Counted from the first letter of the stretch, positions 1 through 9,521 are shown. The stretch: DNA of 37,642 nt from Vulcanisaeta distributa JCM 11216 (GCF_001315985.1 NZ_BBBI01000022.1:1-37642); one strand, 5' to 3'. Notes: a model not told the origin generated them from the sequence alone. Numbers and translations are program-made.

Positions 1-30
1 ACAAACAAAAACCCAAAATCAAAACGGGTT

Positions 31-1261
31 TTACCTTTTGTAGTAATTGAGTATTTTCTTTATAGCCTTTGCAGTATCAACGGCGTCTTCCGTGGTGTAT
101 AGCGGGCCTATTAAAATCGTTAATACACGCTCAGCAGCCCACTCAGCATTGCGTAATGGTTTATACACAGCCTTCCTTCCATAGTATGGGCAAGTCCATG
201 GGCAGCCCCCCCTACCATGCCCCCCCACCATATTAACTATAATAGGTTCTTTATGAAGTGGTATTGGATATGCAACAGTGGCAGCCTCGATACCTTCAGC
301 TCTTAATGCTTCAACAACCCTATCCCTACTAACCCTGAGCCTCTCTAGGTTCAGGAGTATTTGGAATAAGTGCCATGCATGCCTGATGTATGGCTTTGGA
401 CGCGGGAATTGAATAAGGTCATTCTCAATATCCTGCAACTCCTCCATAAGTGCCTTAGCAAATGCCTCCTTACGCCTGATTATCTCCTCAATCCTCCTTA
501 ACTGTGAATAACCAAGCGCGGCCTGGAACTCCGTCATTCTATAATTATAACCCAACAACTCATAGTAATACTTCCCGGTCTCACCATGGCTCCTTAATAA
601 CCTAGCCCTATTGGCTATCTCCTCATTATTTGTAATCACTGCACCACCTTCACCGGTGGTTATTGTTTTAGTGGGGGGGTAAAAGCTCAATGTGCCGGCA
701 TGACCTATGGAACCCACCATCTACCTCTGTAGATGGCTCCAAGGGCTTGGGCAGTATCCTCAATAACGTACAACCCCCCCTTTCACCCGCAATCTTCATT
801 ATCTCGTCCATCTCCGCCGGATAACCGGCCAAGTGAACAACGACTATCGCCTTAGTCCTATCAGTAATGGCGTCCTCGATTGATGCTGGGTCAATATTTA
901 ACGTTTCCTTATCAATATCTGCGAATATGGGTATTGCGTTTGAGTGGAGTATGGTTGTCGCTGATGCGGCGAAGGTGAATGGTGTCGTAATAACCTCATC
1001 GCCTGGACCAACACCAATTGCCTTGAGTGCCACGTGAAGCGCGGTTGTGCCGTTGGAGACGGTTATGGCGTACTTAGCGCTTAAGTACTTAGTCAATTCC
1101 TGTTCAAGCATTGTATTCCATTTACCACCAATGGCCGATAACTGCCCTGTTTTAAGAGTGTCAACAACGAGCTTGATGTCTTCATCGGTTATCCAAGGTC
1201 TAAAACGAAGAGGTGTGGACCTAATTGGTTTTCCACCTTCAATTGCAGGTAATTCACTCAT
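31..1261 (-). CDS. DegT/DnrJ/EryC1-family PLP-dependent sugar aminotransferase (frame broken twice)
   Basis: Expected to transfer an amino group to a keto-sugar nucleotide in surface polysaccharide or glycan synthesis, in the cytoplasm. The N-terminal part shows the family pattern SNGTTALHVALKAIG, GDEVITTPFTF and the aspartate in FADID. The C-terminal part carries the PLP-lysine motif SFYPPTKTITTGEGG; relatives have one proline (SFxPTK), so the C-run at 673-679 appears to hold one extra codon. The two halves lie in different frames. The reading needs one change at the G-run 774-780 (GERG-LYVIEDTAQALGA is the expected text) and one missing base near 730. Length about 405 residues, normal for the family. 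It stands alone on the minus strand at the window edge; RmlD-like and nucleotidyltransferase genes elsewhere in the window suggest a sugar-nucleotide pathway. Probably an intact gene with sequence errors. Confidence 0.85.
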
Positions 1262-1300
1262 CCAACGAACTCATAAACTCAAGTCAATTATAAGTATTTA

Positions 1301-1748
1301 CTACCTATGAATCTTAATCCTGACTTTATATAACCGTGCTAGCACCTCCTCAAGGGCCTTTGATTCCTCAGGGAAATTATCAAGTCTAAGGTCCTCACCG
1401 GAATTCAAAGCATCATTAACCCATTTGCACTCCTTCGATATCAATACCTCGCCAGTATTCGGATTATACAGTAATGGATACATCCTACAGGCCAGGGGGG
1501 GCTTCACCGCATGTATTGTGCATGACCTACCCTCCCTATCATAGAATGGACAATAACCCCCCCTTATCAACCACCTATATACCTTAACCCCCCCATTAAT
1601 GTTTAATTCACGGTACTTAATATCAAAGCCCCCCCTAGCCCTAGCCAGTCCTTATTCTGGCCAGCTCATCCTCAAACAGTATTGGTCCTCTTTCCTCATT
1701 GTCAAAGTAACAGCACTCATCACACCGTAAGCATTGAAAGACCCTCAT
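1301..1748 (-). CDS. YkgJ-like zinc/iron-chelating CxxCxxCC protein
   Basis: Small cysteine-rich protein of the YkgJ/UPF0153 type, thought to bind a metal or Fe-S centre; substrate unknown. The start is taken as the ATG at 1748, which gives MRVFQCLRCDECCYFDNEE with the family CxxCxxCC signature. The second cluster follows as GGYCPFYDREGRSCTIHAVK and PPLACRMYP, again typical. One base is missing near 1650 between the two parts (frame of RIR to LARARGGFDIKY), so the downstream half alone looks like a shorter 89-residue gene. It begins three bases from the end of the eIF2B-like gene on the same strand, so the two are probably co-transcribed. Several G7 runs inside probably each carry an extra glycine codon. 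Confidence 0.75.
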
Positions 1749-1750
1749 TT

Positions 1751-2614
1751 TTATTCACTTGGATTGAGAATATTATTAATAAAGAGCTCCCTTAAGTTCT
1801 CAATATCCTCAGGTTTCGGTTTCTTAACAATCTTGAGGTCGGTTATTAAGTAACTGATCAAATCAAGAGATACCTTATCAAATAATGGGACCTGCGTACT
1901 TAGTGTGCCAATACTAAAATCTACCATATAAACCCCCCCCTCAATGCCGCCCACCACTGCCTTGTAAGACTCCGCGACGACTATGGTATTCACGTCGAAC
2001 CTACGTGCAATAACGAATAAGGCCTCTGTGCCAACCTTATTAATGAAGTAACCATCGCTATACAGTCCATCCGCCCCGGAGATCACGTAATTAACATTCC
2101 TCATGAAGTACGTAATTGCAGAGTCTGGAATCGGAACTATATTACTTACGTATTTCGAGTAATCCTTAATGGCTTGGGAAATCTCATTGCCCGGCCTGGA
2201 CTCCATTATATACAACGTATCAATGCACCTGCTCCATCTCGATAAGGCCATATTAACTGCTGAGCTGTAACTAATAGTAATCACCTTTGATCCGCACATA
2301 ACGGGGAATCTATCCAGTTGGGTCATTAAGTGCTTAGACGATGTTTCGTACCAATACCTCAATTTAGCAATAACATTATTGAGGTCTAAACCGACGCCCA
2401 GTGCATGGTCAACTATGTCGGTTAAGTTTATGATAGAGGCCATTCCAGGCCTAACACTCCTTAATTCATTAAGCAACACCCTAATGTCATCAGGACCGAG
2501 CCCCCCCTGTTCAACCGCAGACTTAATTACCTCAATGCCCCTCAGGAAGTACCAGGAAGCCCCCCCATGAACCCTATCCTCCCTCAGTTCCCTTAATAGC
2601 TCATCAATGCCCAT
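1751..2614 (-). CDS. eIF2B alpha/beta/delta-like protein (ribose-1,5-bisphosphate isomerase relative)
   Basis: 287-residue protein of the IF-2B family, which in archaea includes ribose-1,5-bisphosphate isomerase of the AMP/nucleoside salvage pathway and methylthioribose-1-phosphate isomerase. The C-terminal Rossmann-like half shows the family text: GADGLYSDGYFINKVGTEAL, matching the usual GADAV..DG...NKIGT..LA, followed by NTIVVAESYK. The N-terminal helical part ends around residue 110. It is shorter and more divergent than canonical R15P isomerase, so the exact substrate is open; a regulatory or unassigned sugar-phosphate role is equally possible. The C8 run at 1933-1940 encodes an extra glycine in GGIEGGVYMVDF. 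It is followed immediately by the YkgJ-like gene. Confidence 0.75.
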   Translation of the reverse strand: MGIDELLRELREDRVHGGASWYFLRGIEVIKSAVEQGGLGPDDIRVLLNELRSVRPGMASIINLTDIVDHALGVGLDLNNVIAKLRYWYETSSKHLMTQLDRFPVMCGSKVITISYSSAVNMALSRWSRCIDTLYIMESRPGNEISQAIKDYSKYVSNIVPIPDSAITYFMRNVNYVISGADGLYSDGYFINKVGTEALFVIARRFDVNTIVVAESYKAVVGGIEGGVYMVDFSIGTLSTQVPLFDKVSLDLISYLITDLKIVKKPKPEDIENLRELFINNILNPSE

Positions 2615-2736
2615 GTCCCAACTAACGGCGGTAGTGGGAGATTAAAAACTATGTCGGTATTGATACGTGATCTGAAGGAAGATATAGAGTAATTATTAGA
2701 CAGATTACTTAATAAGTCCCTAATTACTGAGCCTCA

Positions 2737-3586
2737 ATGCTATATATAGAGACCCCCCCCGAGTGCATACTCTGTGCTCTGGAGTCCAGGATGCAGGAGA
2801 TAAAGAAGTTCGGAATTGATGATGTTAATACGTACACTCAAATATCAATGCATATATCTAGCTTGATACCGAGGGGGGGTAGAACACCACTCTTCATAGA
2901 ATCCTTTGAATTAATAACGAAGATACTAAACAATGATGATCCTCACGCTAATGAGAAGAAGGAGCTTGAAGACACTGCGTCGTTGATAATAAGTAGGATA
3001 ATTAATGATGCAGGTAATGATATAAGTAGGTACTTTGAAATAGCCGCGGCTGCGAATTCCGTGGATGTTCCAATGAGGGATTACCATTTCGATATTAACG
3101 ACTTCGTGAATAAACTCCTGGAAGAGGCTGTTTGGCTTAACATATCGAGGGAGAACCTAACTAAGATGTTGGGCAGTATTAAGGATGTGGGTTACGTAGT
3201 TGATAATTCAGGGGAGTTTCAAGTGGATATGTTGTTAATTAGGAAGTTGGTAGACCTGGGGCTCAGAGTCACTGTATACGCCAGGGGGCCTGCCCTATGA
3301 GGTTGACGTAACGGCGGATTATGTAAAGAGGTTACTAGGCGATAAAGTAAAGGTTGTCTCCACCGGCAACAGGTACCCACCATTTTATAATAGAGGCTTA
3401 TGGCGTGAATTGGGCAGTCACGAACTGATAATATCTAAGGGTGTTGGTAATTTCGAGGCTTACCTAGAAAGCGAACTAAAGCTAAGGGTATTATTCCTAT
3501 TCAGGGCCAAATGCGGGCCAATGATCAGATTGCTTAGGGTCCCTAAGAATAGCCCCCCCATTGTTTATTTACGGGGTGGCGAGTAG
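2737..3586 (+). CDS. DUF89 metal-dependent phosphatase (AF1104-like damage-control phosphatase)
   Basis: Member of the DUF89/ARMT1 family, metal-dependent phosphatases thought to remove damaged phosphometabolites. Seen directly: N-terminal PPECILCALESRMQEIKKF with the CxxC typical of the archaeal AF1104-like subfamily, and the metal-site motif VVDNSGEFQVDMLLIRKLV, matching DNAGE...D..LI. The open frame stops early at 3298 because the run at 3284-3288 has five G; with four it reads YARGLPYEVDVTADYVKRLL and continues through ISKGVGNFEAYLE to the stop at 3584, giving about 283 residues, the normal family length. I judge it functional with a one-base error. It is divergent from the eIF2B-like gene; the promoter should lie in 2615-2736. 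Confidence 0.8.
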
Positions 3587-3773
3587 GTCGTTCTTAAATT
3601 AATATATAACTATAGATATATTATTGTATTTTATATATATTTATAGATTATACTTTTATAAGATTAATACCTTAGAATATCCACATTATTATTGACATAA
3701 AAATCTTTATAATTATTAATTATTTAGAATTAATATATCGTAAAATTACGCTTGAATTAAGCATTAGGAAAGG
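3586..3773. other. AT-rich intergenic region
   Basis: About 190 nt of strongly AT-rich DNA between the DUF89 and GltD-like genes, with short T/A tracts and no open frame or convincing RNA. It ends in the TATA box of the downstream gene. Confidence 0.5.
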
Positions 3774-3782
3774 TTTATATAA
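3774..3782 (+). promoter_or_regulatory. TATA box of the GltD-like gene
   Basis: TTTATATAA lies directly against the first possible ATG (3782). In crenarchaeal promoters transcription begins about 22-26 nt downstream of the TATA centre, that is near 3800, so the transcript probably excludes that ATG. The in-frame GTG at 3803 is then the more likely, leaderless start. Confidence 0.6.
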
Positions 3783-3802
3783 TGGTTCATGCCAGGTCAC
3801 CC

Positions 3803-4873
3803 GTGAAGTTCGCACTTAAGTGTTCTCCAGGTCAGAAGATTGAGAGGCGTAGTGAGAAGGTTGCCATCATCGGTGCTGGACCAGCGGGCCTTGGTGCGGC
3901 TGGTTACTTAATATGCAGGGGTTTTCAGGTTGATGTTTATGACAAGTTGCCGGAGCCTGGTGGATTAATGATCTTTGGAATTCCGGATTACAGGGTTCCC
4001 AAGAAGAACGTTAGGGCCGGTGTTAAGGAGTTGATTGAGCTAGGCGTCAACTTCATACTGAAGACTAAGGTGATTGCTGATGAGGAGGAGCATGTCGATG
4101 GAGATGACTTCGCGGAAAGCAAGGTTCACCTTGAGAATTTGATCAATAATTATAATGCCGTGTTGATAGCCACGGGAACCTGGAAATCAAGAAACCTCGG
4201 CGTGCCCGGCGAGAACCTAAAGGGTGTTTACCTAGCCCTTGACTACCTATATAGGATATACACGAGCGAGCTTGGCTACTTACCCAAGTCAGTTATTTAC
4301 CCAACAGGTGAGAAGGTGGCGGTTATTGGCGCGGGATTAACGGCTGTTGATGCGGCAATAGAGGCGCAGAGGCAGGGCGCGAAGGAGGTTTATGTGCTCT
4401 ACAGGAGGACTATAAATGAGGCGCCGGCTGGTAAGGTGGAGATACAGGGATTGATAAAGAGGGGCATAAAGTTCGTGGAGCTTGTTGGCATAACCGAAGT
4501 ACTTGGTAAGGACCACGTAGAGGCCGTTAAATTGATCAAGATGAAACTCGGCAAACCTGACAAGAGCGGTAGGCCTGCGCCAGAGCCAGTGCCGGGCAGT
4601 GAGTACACGATGGATATGGATACGGTGATAGCCGCTGTTGGTGAAATACCAACGCCGCCATTCAAGGACGGTTGTTGCGGCATTAAGTTAACTTCACATG
4701 GTACGATAGACATCGATCAGAAGCATAGGACAACGAGGAGGGGGGGCGTTTTCGCAGCTGGTGATGTGGCCACGGGGGGGCCAAGCCTAATAGGCAAGGC
4801 ACTGAAGAATGGCATTGACGCAGCAATGGCGATTGAGGAATACCTACTAAAGGGTGGATGGAGAGAACAGTAA
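3803..4873 (+). CDS. GltD/NfnL-like FAD/NAD(P)-binding oxidoreductase
   Basis: Flavoprotein resembling the NADPH-binding small subunit of glutamate synthase and related transhydrogenases; would move electrons between NAD(P)H and ferredoxin or a partner subunit. Seen: FAD dinucleotide motif VAIIGAGPAGLGAAGYL, the family marker PGGLMIFGIPDYRVPK, NADPH motif VAVIGAGLTAVDAAIEA with VYVLYRRT, and the C-terminal FAD site VFAAGDV followed by GPSLIGKALKNGIDAA. The N-terminal Fe-S cysteines of full GltD are absent, so it needs a partner. Two G7 runs (4740-4746, 4774-4780) give RRGGVF and TGGPS where relatives have RRGVF and TGPS. The GTG start is preferred because of the TATA position; the alternative ATG at 3782 adds seven residues. 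Confidence 0.85.
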   Translation: MKFALKCSPGQKIERRSEKVAIIGAGPAGLGAAGYLICRGFQVDVYDKLPEPGGLMIFGIPDYRVPKKNVRAGVKELIELGVNFILKTKVIADEEEHVDGDDFAESKVHLENLINNYNAVLIATGTWKSRNLGVPGENLKGVYLALDYLYRIYTSELGYLPKSVIYPTGEKVAVIGAGLTAVDAAIEAQRQGAKEVYVLYRRTINEAPAGKVEIQGLIKRGIKFVELVGITEVLGKDHVEAVKLIKMKLGKPDKSGRPAPEPVPGSEYTMDMDTVIAAVGEIPTPPFKDGCCGIKLTSHGTIDIDQKHRTTRRGGVFAAGDVATGGPSLIGKALKNGIDAAMAIEEYLLKGGWREQ

Positions 4874-4887
4874 ACAGGTTAGTAGTG

Positions 4888-4898
4888 ATATTTAAATT
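4888..4898 (+). promoter_or_regulatory. Probable TATA box of the FAH-family gene
   Basis: GATATTTAAAT about 25-30 nt before the GTG at 4920, the spacing expected of a leaderless crenarchaeal transcript. It is the main reason for choosing that GTG. Confidence 0.5.
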
Positions 4899-4919
4899 AC
4901 CATTACCTATTCATTCGAC

Positions 4920-5831
4920 GTGAAGCTTCTATCCTTCTCATGGAATAACTCGGCTAGGGTTGGCGTATATACTGAAAAAGGGGGGGTCCTAGACCTACCA
5001 AGCGCTACATGAGCATTTACGAAACGACGGAGGCGCCGAGCTTCCTCTACGACATGAAGTCCCTCATAAGTAATGGCGAGCCTGCCCTAGCAATGGTTAG
5101 GGACTTAGTGAATAAGGCATTGAGAAGTGGCGACACGGCACTATTTAGAGATCCAAACGCAATAACCTGGTTACCGCCAGTGCCAAATCCCGAGAAGATT
5201 CTATGCGTCGCCGTTAATTACAGGGCGCATGGTGAGGAAAGCCAGGCAAAACCCCTAGATAGGCCATACTTCTTCCCAAAATTCCCAAATGTCCTCATTG
5301 GCCATAATCAACCAATACTCAAGCCCAGGGTCTCAAAGCAGGTTGATTGGGAGGTGGAGTTAGCCCTAATCATTGGTAGGAGGGGGGGTAAGTACATAGA
5401 CGTTAATAGGGCGCTTGATTACGTCTTTGGCTACTTAATACTGAATGATGTGTCGATGCGTGATTGGCAATTCCCAAGTAAGGAGCTACGGGATGGACTG
5501 GATTTACGGCAAGAGCATGGACTCATCAACGCCGGTGGGTCCCTACGTCGTGACTAAAGATGAGGTACAGGACCCACACAACCTTAGGTTAATGCTCAGG
5601 GTCAATGGTAATGTGGAGCAGGACGATAATACGAGGGATTTAATATTTAAGATACCCGAACTAATCCACTGGGCGTCCCAGGGCATTACGCTTAAGCCTG
5701 GCGACTACATAAGCACCGGGACACCATCAGGTGTCGGCTTCCCAAAGGGTAAATTCCTAAAAAATGGTGACATCGTTGAGGCGGAAATCGAGAAGATAGG
5801 CACCCTAAGGAATACAGTCATCGAGGAGTGA
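4920..5831 (+). CDS. Fumarylacetoacetate hydrolase (FAH)-family protein
   Basis: FAH-fold enzyme (2-hydroxyhepta-diene-dioate isomerase/hydrolase, acylpyruvase or oxaloacetate-decarboxylase type); cleaves or isomerises a beta-keto acid with a divalent metal. Seen: [18 protein letters not shown], the Glu-x-Glu metal pair in [24 protein letters not shown], the glycine-rich [10 protein letters not shown], and [13 protein letters not shown] near the C-terminus. Three frames are joined. From the GTG, the text [21 protein letters not shown] must shift near 5008 to reach [10 protein letters not shown], and a second base is missing near 5490, before [17 protein letters not shown]. The reconstructed length, about 304 residues, is normal. 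Small-molecule substrate unknown. Confidence 0.8.
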
Positions 5832-5876
5832 ATAGCTTAGAAGGATTTATTAAATTACGATATTAAATAAGCAATA

Positions 5877-6424
5877 ATGGGCGGAGACCATAACGCATTG
5901 CGTAATGTATTAATCATAATAGGTGTAATCATACTAGGCGTAAGTGCGTATTTACTCTATGGCGCATTAGTCATGGTTAATTATATGGCCTATTACCATT
6001 GCATGGGGGGGATGATGTGCGGAATGATGATGTACTACCCATTATTCCTGCCTGTGGCATTATTAACGGTGGGTGCGGTTATGATAATCCTGCCAATAAT
6101 ACTCATAAAACCTGGGGCTACCCAGGGATTAAGCTATGCCACGGAACAGGGAGACGCCTTGGTAAGTAGTTCCATGGTTGGCGGTTCTGATGACTACTAT
6201 GGTAGGTTTCTAAAACTACTGCCTAAGGCTGAACGCGAGGTCCTCGAGTACGTGATTAAGTCTGGGGGCGAGGTTTTTCAGTACCAAATAATGAAGGACC
6301 TAGGCTTGTCAAAGGTCCAGGCCTGGAGGATAGTACGTAGGCTTGAGGAGAAGGCCTAGTCGAGGTCATTAAGGTTAAAGGTAGAAACATAGTGAAACTT
6401 AAGGATTTCAAGAGCAATAAGTAA
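5877..6424 (+). CDS. Membrane-anchored winged-helix regulator with Met/Cys/His-rich loop
   Basis: About 182 residues. Two transmembrane helices (approximately residues 8-32 and 54-76) enclose a short loop reading YYHCMGGMMCGMMMYYP, dense in methionine with two cysteines and one histidine, a composition typical of copper binding. After a linker comes a cytoplasmic winged-helix domain: LPKAEREVLEYVIKSGGEVF, then KVQAWRIVRRLEEKGLVEV. The frame breaks near 6354; adding one G gives EEKGLVEVIKVKGRNIVKLK and a stop at 6422. The topology suggests a one-component sensor: metal bound outside, DNA bound inside. It is convergent with, and 13 bases from, a cupredoxin gene, which supports a copper link. 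The regulatory target is inference; similar membrane wHTH proteins of unknown ligand are common in archaea. Confidence 0.7.
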
Positions 6425-6437
6425 TGCCTTTCACGAT

Positions 6438-7476
6438 TTAGCCATGGCATGAACCATGCTCATGGCCTTCATGTTGATGATTACTACCTGATGAGGTCCT
6501 CACTAAATTCCTGATTATCCAAACTATTACGAGTATTATGAATATTAGGAATAATATGGCGATTAGGGCACCAATTATCCACCCAAACCATCCAAAGCCA
6601 AACCACGGACCAAAACCCCCCCAGCCCCCCCCACCAACCCCCCCCACATACACGGGCAAGGCATTACCACCACCCCCCCCATCATACCGCCCATCCAACC
6701 AGGTCCATAGTACGTACCTGGGTATTGAACAGTGGGATATGGGTACGTTGACGTGCTTAAGCCACTACCTGCGGCAATAATCTCTCCATACATACCCTCC
6801 TCTGCATGCCCTGGTAGGTGCATAAGTACCAATACGTACCTGGTGCCGTGATCGTGAATGTGTATTCGTAGCCATAGGCATAACCAGCATTATAGTTAGC
6901 TGGTGGTAACCACCTCATGAGAAGCATCATTTGAGGGCCCATGCCACCGTACATACCTACGTAGGGCATTACATAGTATGGGTACGGAGGCGGCACCGTA
7001 GTAACCACGAAGTTATGGTACATATCATCATCGAGATTAACAAAGATTACATGGACAATAGCGCCTGCAGGCATGACCAGTGTTGGATCTATGAGTCCAT
7101 AAATGACGAAGACGTCACCATGAACATACGGCGGAGGAGTCGCATTAAACATTCTCTCTGCATCGTTACCCATCATAGCCACGACTAATAAGTTAATATC
7201 CCTACTAGTGAATACTATAGTATTGTTATTCGGGTAAACATGGGCATAGCTTGGTACCTCCATAACCTCCCTAATGACTTGGCCTATTGAGTATGTACCA
7301 TAGGTATAACCACCATAGTAATTACTCGCACCAGGACCTATAGGCAAGGCACCGGGGGGGTAATTACCATAGTAGTAATTATTGTGATAATAAGGCATAA
7401 TTGCATAAACCAAACCCAGACTAACCACTAAGCCGATGGCGATACCAACCGTAATCCAAATCCAAGTCCTACTCAT
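6438..7476 (-). CDS. Sulfocyanin/rusticyanin-like membrane cupredoxin with Gly-rich, C-terminal TM and His-rich tail
   Basis: Blue-copper electron carrier facing outside the membrane. The start is put at the ATG of MSRTWIWITVGIAIGL, whose hydrophobic stretch is an N-terminal anchor. The copper ligands are visible: His in MYHNFVVT, then Cys, His and Met in WYLCT-LPGHAEEGMYGEI, as in sulfocyanin and rusticyanin. Reaching the last motif needs one added base near 6818. Downstream, a glycine-rich segment leads into GWIIGALIAILFLIFIILVI, a second membrane helix, and a tail ending NHQHEGHEHGSCHG. This last part is in the frame joined across the C8 run 6673-6680, so it could instead be a separate 86-residue membrane protein. 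Likely partner: a terminal oxidase or a copper-delivery system not in this window. Confidence 0.75.
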
Positions 7477-7624
7477 GCTAATCACGAAGGCGTAGACCTG
7501 GTTTCCTGGATAAAAACCCTCTGTGTAACCACCAAGTAAAAATTGGTTTCTCAACCATGTAATTCCATCAATAGCAACATTAAAAACGGTAAGTAACCTG
7601 GCCTAAAGATGATTTTTAATTAAC

Positions 7625-8215
7625 TCACTTCCTAATACCTGATGCCAATTCCTCAATAATAGAAATAACCAAGTTCCTAAGTAAATCACCGCTAATGTCG
7701 ACCCTACTTAACGCGTACTGCACTATATCGTAATAACCACCAACCATAAGCGACGACTGAGTGGCACCAAGCTTGACCAAGGCCGAGACTAGCTCGGGGG
7801 CTTACCTGTACCTTCCTAATTACGTTGTCTATTATCCAGGCCCACATGCCCATGAACATGGGCGGCGTAACATTCCTTCTATAATGAATGATGCCACGTA
7901 GGCCTGCCATAGCCAATAATCCTCATTAAACGGCCCACTCAAAGTCCTAATCCACCAATCCCTGAGCGTCTTTTCCCTCAGTGGTCTCTCGCCAGGTTGA
8001 AAAACAGTGGCTGTGGGGGGGCTGTGGGAAAATAACGTGTCATAGAAACCTTTAACGATATCCTCAGTCATCGACTCGAGCAACGGCCTATACTTCATAA
8101 TTACCGAGATATCACTATCACTAAACTTGGCTTGCGGTGGTATTTGATTAATTGTGGTGTTAACTATCCTACTTAAGAGCTTACCAATCTCACTACCCTC
8201 AATGAAATGAGGCAT
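7625..8215 (-). CDS. Protoglobin
   Basis: Single-domain haem protein of the archaeal protoglobin family, able in relatives to bind O2, CO and NO; role as sensor or NO/O2 scavenger not established. Seen: MPHFIEGSEIGKLL, the helix text KYRPLLESMTEDIVKGFYD, the loop PGERPLREKTLRDWW and GPFNEDYWLWQAYVAS, and the probable proximal histidine in ASIHYRRNVTPPMFMG. Two frame corrections are needed: one base missing near 7880 just before the histidine, and one extra C in the five-base run at 7796-7800 (SPELVSALVKLGA follows). The reconstructed protein is about 196 residues, the usual length. It lies upstream of the cupredoxin gene on the same strand, 148 bases away. Confidence 0.82.
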
Positions 8216-8465
8216 ACATCGTCAATGGCTAGAGTAGAAATATAAATAATGTATGGTATAATCAAGAAATTGAACTAGAAATAGTAAGAGAACTAACTAA
8301 GCAATTATTAACATGCTTATCAATGGACTATAATTAATGATCATAATAATTATGTAAAAATAGACATTCACGACAATATTAATGCCATTACCAAAACACA
8401 ACCTAACCTTTTATCCCGCAGAGATAGGTATCGTGAGCGTAAACTCAACGTGGAGACAACAAGCG
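8216..8465. other. Intergenic, AT-rich
   Basis: Holds the promoter region of the protoglobin gene and the sequence downstream of tRNA-Ser; T-rich on the minus strand after the tRNA end, but no clear terminator or open frame. Confidence 0.4.
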
Positions 8466-8583
8466 TGGTGCCGGGGCCGGGATTTGAACCCGGGCCCCCC
8501 CCTTGCGGGGGACAGGATCTCAAGTTTCGCACCGCGGAATCCGCGGACCTGCGCCTTGGACCTGGCTCGGCCACCCCCCCGGC
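8466..8583 (-). tRNA. tRNA-Ser(UGA) with encoded CCA and a 22-nt non-canonical intron
   Basis: Acceptor strands GCCGGGG (from 8583) and CCCCGGC (8470-8476) pair, followed by A and an encoded CCA. The T arm is CCGGG-TTCAAAT-CCCGG. After removal of 8526-8547 the anticodon arm is CAGGA-CTTGAGA-TCCTG with anticodon TGA (8520-8522). The intron sits between positions 30 and 31, in the 5' strand of the anticodon stem. It forms a bulge-helix-bulge: CGCA pairs with TGCG, with three-base bulges GGT and AAA and an inner helix of two CCGCGG palindromes. Two G runs are too long for a tRNA: seven G at 8574-8580 where four then U8 are expected, and eight at 8495-8502 in the variable arm where five are expected. 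A long variable arm confirms the class II type. Confidence 0.9.
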
Positions 8584-8628
8584 GGGTCAATAAGCCATTA
8601 ACTGCGATTTAAAGCTTTTCTTTATGGA

Positions 8629-9521
8629 TTACGGCTTCGCTATGGCCTTTTCAGTCTCCAGTTCCCTCTTGAATATTGATAATGCGTAGTCTATGTCGTT
8701 AAGTGGTATTCCTAGTAACTCAACCGCTTTCCTGTTGTTTAGGCTACTGTCTTTTGGTCTTCTAGCCCTGTAATTTACGTCAGTGAGTCTTATTGGCTTT
8801 ATCAATTCCTCACTAAACCCAAAGTGCCTAGCTATGGCTCTTGCGAATTCGTACCTGCTTAATCTCGGTCCAACCACGTGTACCACACCATTGAATTTAG
8901 CATCAAGTAACTTTGCAAAGGCCTCACCAATTATCGTATTCAATGTGGGTGACGACCATTGATCGGTTATTGCCGTGACCACCTCACCCCCCCTCGTTAA
9001 CTTCTCAACTACTGTCTTGCCGAAGTTCGGCCTTCCAGGCCCAGTGCCGTAGATCCAGGCAACCCTGACTATGGAGCCGCCTAGTGCTCTTGTGATTTCC
9101 TCCGCGAGGAGCTTCGTTAATCCGTAGTAATTAATGGGCCTTGGCGCATCATCCTCCGAGTACATGCCCCCCCTCTCACCATCGAATACGTAGTCCGTGG
9201 ATAGGTAATAAATGGCGGCGCCAACCCTATAGGCCGCCGTGAGCAATTCCCTACTTGCCACCACATTAACCTTATAGCAAAGATCCAACTGTTCCTCACA
9301 CTGATCAACATTGCCTATCGCGGCCATGTGAATAACCACGTCAGGCCTATAATCATTAATTAACCTGGTTGAATCCCTCGTTATGTCAGCCTTAACCATG
9401 GTAATGCCAGGTATGTTAATGAGATGCTCATTATAAGTGCCGACAACCTCATACTTACTAGCTAGACTAATGGCTGTTTTGTATCCTGCGATGAACTAAC
9501 GCCAGTAATTAGCACGATCAT
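8629..9521 (-). CDS. RmlD-like dTDP-4-dehydrorhamnose reductase / SDR-family sugar epimerase
   Basis: Extended short-chain dehydrogenase reducing a keto-sugar nucleotide with NAD(P)H. From the ATG at 9521 the protein begins MIVLITGVSSSQGYKTA with the Rossmann glycine pattern; one base is missing near 9484. Then come DVVIHMAAIGNVDQCEE, the catalytic YxxxK in YYGLTKLLAEE, STDYVFDG and VRVAWIYGTG, all typical of RmlD. The C-terminal substrate part includes NTIIGEAFAKLLDAKFNGVV and RRPKDSSLNNRKAVELLG. About 297 residues, full family length. Runs of seven at 8993 and 9168 add probable extra glycines (ERGGMYSE, TRGGEVV). Alone on the strand; functionally allied to the aminotransferase at 31-1261 and the nucleotidyltransferase at 28734-29426. 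Confidence 0.85.

Noticed and set aside
6538..6780. Proline-rich plus-strand frame
   Set aside because: It is the antisense of the glycine-rich cupredoxin segment (CCC runs opposite GGG runs); no start signal or family support.
6757..7554. Earlier start for the cupredoxin at 7554
   Set aside because: The extra 26 residues are not hydrophobic or family-like, while the ATG at 7476 gives a basic-hydrophobic membrane anchor directly.
8368..8612. Open frames on both strands over 8368-8612
   Set aside because: They run through the tRNA-Ser gene and are explained by its GC-rich sequence.
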